From NCBI GenBank assembly GCA_963585895.1, contig CAUZXS010002494.1, positions 90,215 through 154,214 on the forward strand: 64,000 nucleotides of DNA, read 5' to 3'. A program made the translations under genes and the position numbers. The DNA is from Sepioteuthis lessoniana (taxonomy: Eukaryota; Mollusca; Cephalopoda; Myopsida; Loliginidae). The notes beneath the pieces were generated by a model. That model ran no database searches. It saw only the letters and a program-made list of their open reading frames with translations, and had not been told where the DNA came from. The first letter of the stretch is position 1; each line of letters starts with the position of its first letter. Positions 62,101 through 64,000 of the stretch are shown piece by piece.

Positions 62101-64000
62101 GACTCTTCTTAATTTTCAGAATACTTTATTCATTAAAACATTTTGATGAATATCATCAAAAGATACTGACATACATTCTGACACTATAAGTTCTGCTGCT
62201 CCAAGTGCACATATTTAAGTACAATAATGTATATGTGTGTCAGTATGAGCATGTCTAAATGAGTATGTATATGTATTAGTGTAACATATAAGTGTGTATA
62301 TGCATATGGAGTTTAGCATATATGTCCAAGTATATGTGTATACAGTAGTATCAAAAGGATAGCTAAATGAGTTAGGGAGGGTGGGAAATTTTAATAGATG
62401 ATAAAATAAAAAGATAAGATGGAGCTGAAAGGGTTAGTTTTTTAATATTTGTGACAAACAGAAGTCACCAGGGCTAGTATAGTCAGAGGTCAGTAGCCAA
62501 GGATATAGTATTTTAGTTCTGAGAGGTCCATGCAAGAGTTGGGAAGGGACTTTTTCCAGAAGCAAGGGCTCCATATATTCAAGGAAGTAATCAAGAGATA
62601 GGTAGATGAGTGGTGGTGCAAGGCAGTGAGGGTTGTGTTGATCCTTGGACTGGATTCCTCTCCCAACCACCATAGTTAGTCACAAGAAGAACACAGAGTT
62701 GGCTGACCATTAGACAGAATGGTATAATCAGCTGTCCATATCCTGGTAATGAGGAATCAGTACCCAAATTGAGTTTAAATTTCATCTTTAGATATCAACT
62801 TTTAAGCCACTTTCATTATAATCTTCTACTAGGTTGTTATATAATAAATGAAGATAAACAATATCAAGCTTTGCTAGTATTTGACTGGATGATAATTTGA
62901 AAATTTCCAACTGTTTTAAGTCACCTGTTTCAGGAGTTGCCAATTACAATCCAAGGAAAAACAGGTAAAAGATTAACTCAAGAATGATATATACATGTAA
63001 AATATGTCACTGAATAAGCAAATAGTATTTTATATGATGATAAATTCTATGGCAAAGATTCCTGGGGGAAAAAAGAAAAGGCCAAAAAATTTGTTAAGAT
63101 CTGGTAGACCAATCCAATGTTTGAACTCCTCTTTGAACTTATCTCTCAACTAAGAAAGATAAGTGAGCTCTTATATCTAAGTCCCAAAATGGTTTATAAA
63201 TTAAGTATTCCTTTTCAAAATCCATCATCAATAACTGGTTAGATTAGGCCATTTCACACAATTTAAAATGTAGTGATATTAACAGTCGGAACCAGCTTAC
63301 ACTATATAAATAAGATTATTAAATCCCTTACTTAACAGAGTTGGAACAATACATATACAACAGCATTTAATAGAGCTGAACTTCTATCATTCTACTAAAA
63401 GTAGATGCTCAAAGAGTTGGCTCTATTAGGTTTGGCTCAGGTAGTAGAGAAAATAGCTAAAATGATTAAGGTTCCATTTCAAGTGACAAGTTGATTAAAT
63501 TTGGGTAAACTTTTACCCTTTAACCCATCCTATCTTAGCGAAAACTAAAAATCAGATTCTACTTTTTTTGGTGAATACATGTAAACAGACAGAAAAAATA
63601 TCTGCAAAGAAGAAATTTTGATGAAAACCCCCAATATTTTGGAATTTAAGAATTTGTTATATAAATATATAATATATATATATATATGAATTTAAAAATA
63701 AATTTAATGCAAAATGATCACCCACCTTCAGACCAGCAAGTATTACTGACAACCAGAGATAGTGGCAAGGGATGTGTAACCAAATTTTTATTTTTCGTTT
63801 TTTTATAGGGAAATCAGAGGTGAGGATGGAGGTGGTAACTAAGCTTATTTGGGGTGGGGATTTTTTTCACTAAATAAAAAATGGGTTGAAAACAATATTG
63901 GGGGGATTTTTTTTTTATAAGTGATGAAAAGACTTAAAATAAAAAAAAACACCCACATTTTAGCAGAAAAAAGAAAATAAAACAAATTGTGTGGTGGTGG
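62101..64000. other. No gene recognised; two overlapping minus frames at 62434-62785
   Basis: The frames at 62434-62673 (79 codons) and 62591-62785 (64 codons) have balanced composition but no domain I recognise. They could belong to the same LINE as 61696-62100 or to another decayed element. The rest to 64000 is AT-rich with a short (TA)n at 63,669. Confidence 0.4.

Noticed and set aside
62434..62785. Two overlapping minus frames as a host gene
   Set aside because: No domain recognised, and the two frames overlap out of phase. Left as unassigned sequence.

Overview
The window looks like intergenic or intronic DNA from an animal nuclear genome, most likely a cephalopod mollusc (octopus-like). 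The sequence is very AT-rich and carries many (AT)n, (CA)n and (CT)n microsatellites, several families of tRNA-headed SINEs, and a dense set of decayed Tc1/mariner, hAT and LINE pieces. The cephalopod assignment is inference from repeat style; no host protein is present to settle it. I recognise no host protein-coding gene, no functional rRNA or tRNA gene, no operon and no CRISPR array. Almost every supportable feature is a mobile element, its relic, or a simple repeat.

Layout. 1-9.8 kb: SINEs, a mariner deletion derivative (6.0-7.1 kb) with a SINE nested in it, and a 0.2 kb MITE. 9.8-14.7 kb: the centrepiece, a complete LTR retrotransposon insertion on the minus strand. It has two 1006-bp LTRs that differ at one base by eye, a 4-bp target duplication, a tRNA-Pro-like primer site, a polypurine tract and one 706-codon ORF. 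That ORF fuses gag (SCAN-like capsid region plus CCHC knuckle) to protease and then directly to the integrase C-terminal GPY module and a pre-RT linker. Most of integrase and all of RT/RNase H are missing. The retained order (protease, integrase end, pre-RT linker) and the SCAN-like gag suggest a Gmr1-type Ty3/gypsy element that is now non-autonomous but very young.

14.7-23.6 kb: SINEs, including a tail-to-tail inverted pair at 18.6-19.1 kb, and a hAT relic (21.9-23.5 kb) with a mariner deletion derivative nested in it. 23.6-34 kb: AT-rich sequence, a mariner relic, and a 69-bp minisatellite (28.7-29.3 kb). 34-48 kb: SINEs of three families, a 5'-truncated LINE end (37.1-37.7 kb), more mariner relics, and a 481-bp GC-richer insert between 23-bp direct repeats (47.5-48.0 kb). 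48-57 kb: a second copy of the 22-kb mariner derivative with the same internal breakpoint, two further mariner relics, and compound microsatellites. 57-64 kb: mostly featureless, with a LINE C-terminal relic at 61.7-62.1 kb.

Nesting gives a relative history: old hAT and mariner relics are interrupted by younger mariners and SINEs, and the LTR element is the most recent large insertion. All element boundaries come from reading by eye. Family names rest on motifs, not on database searches.
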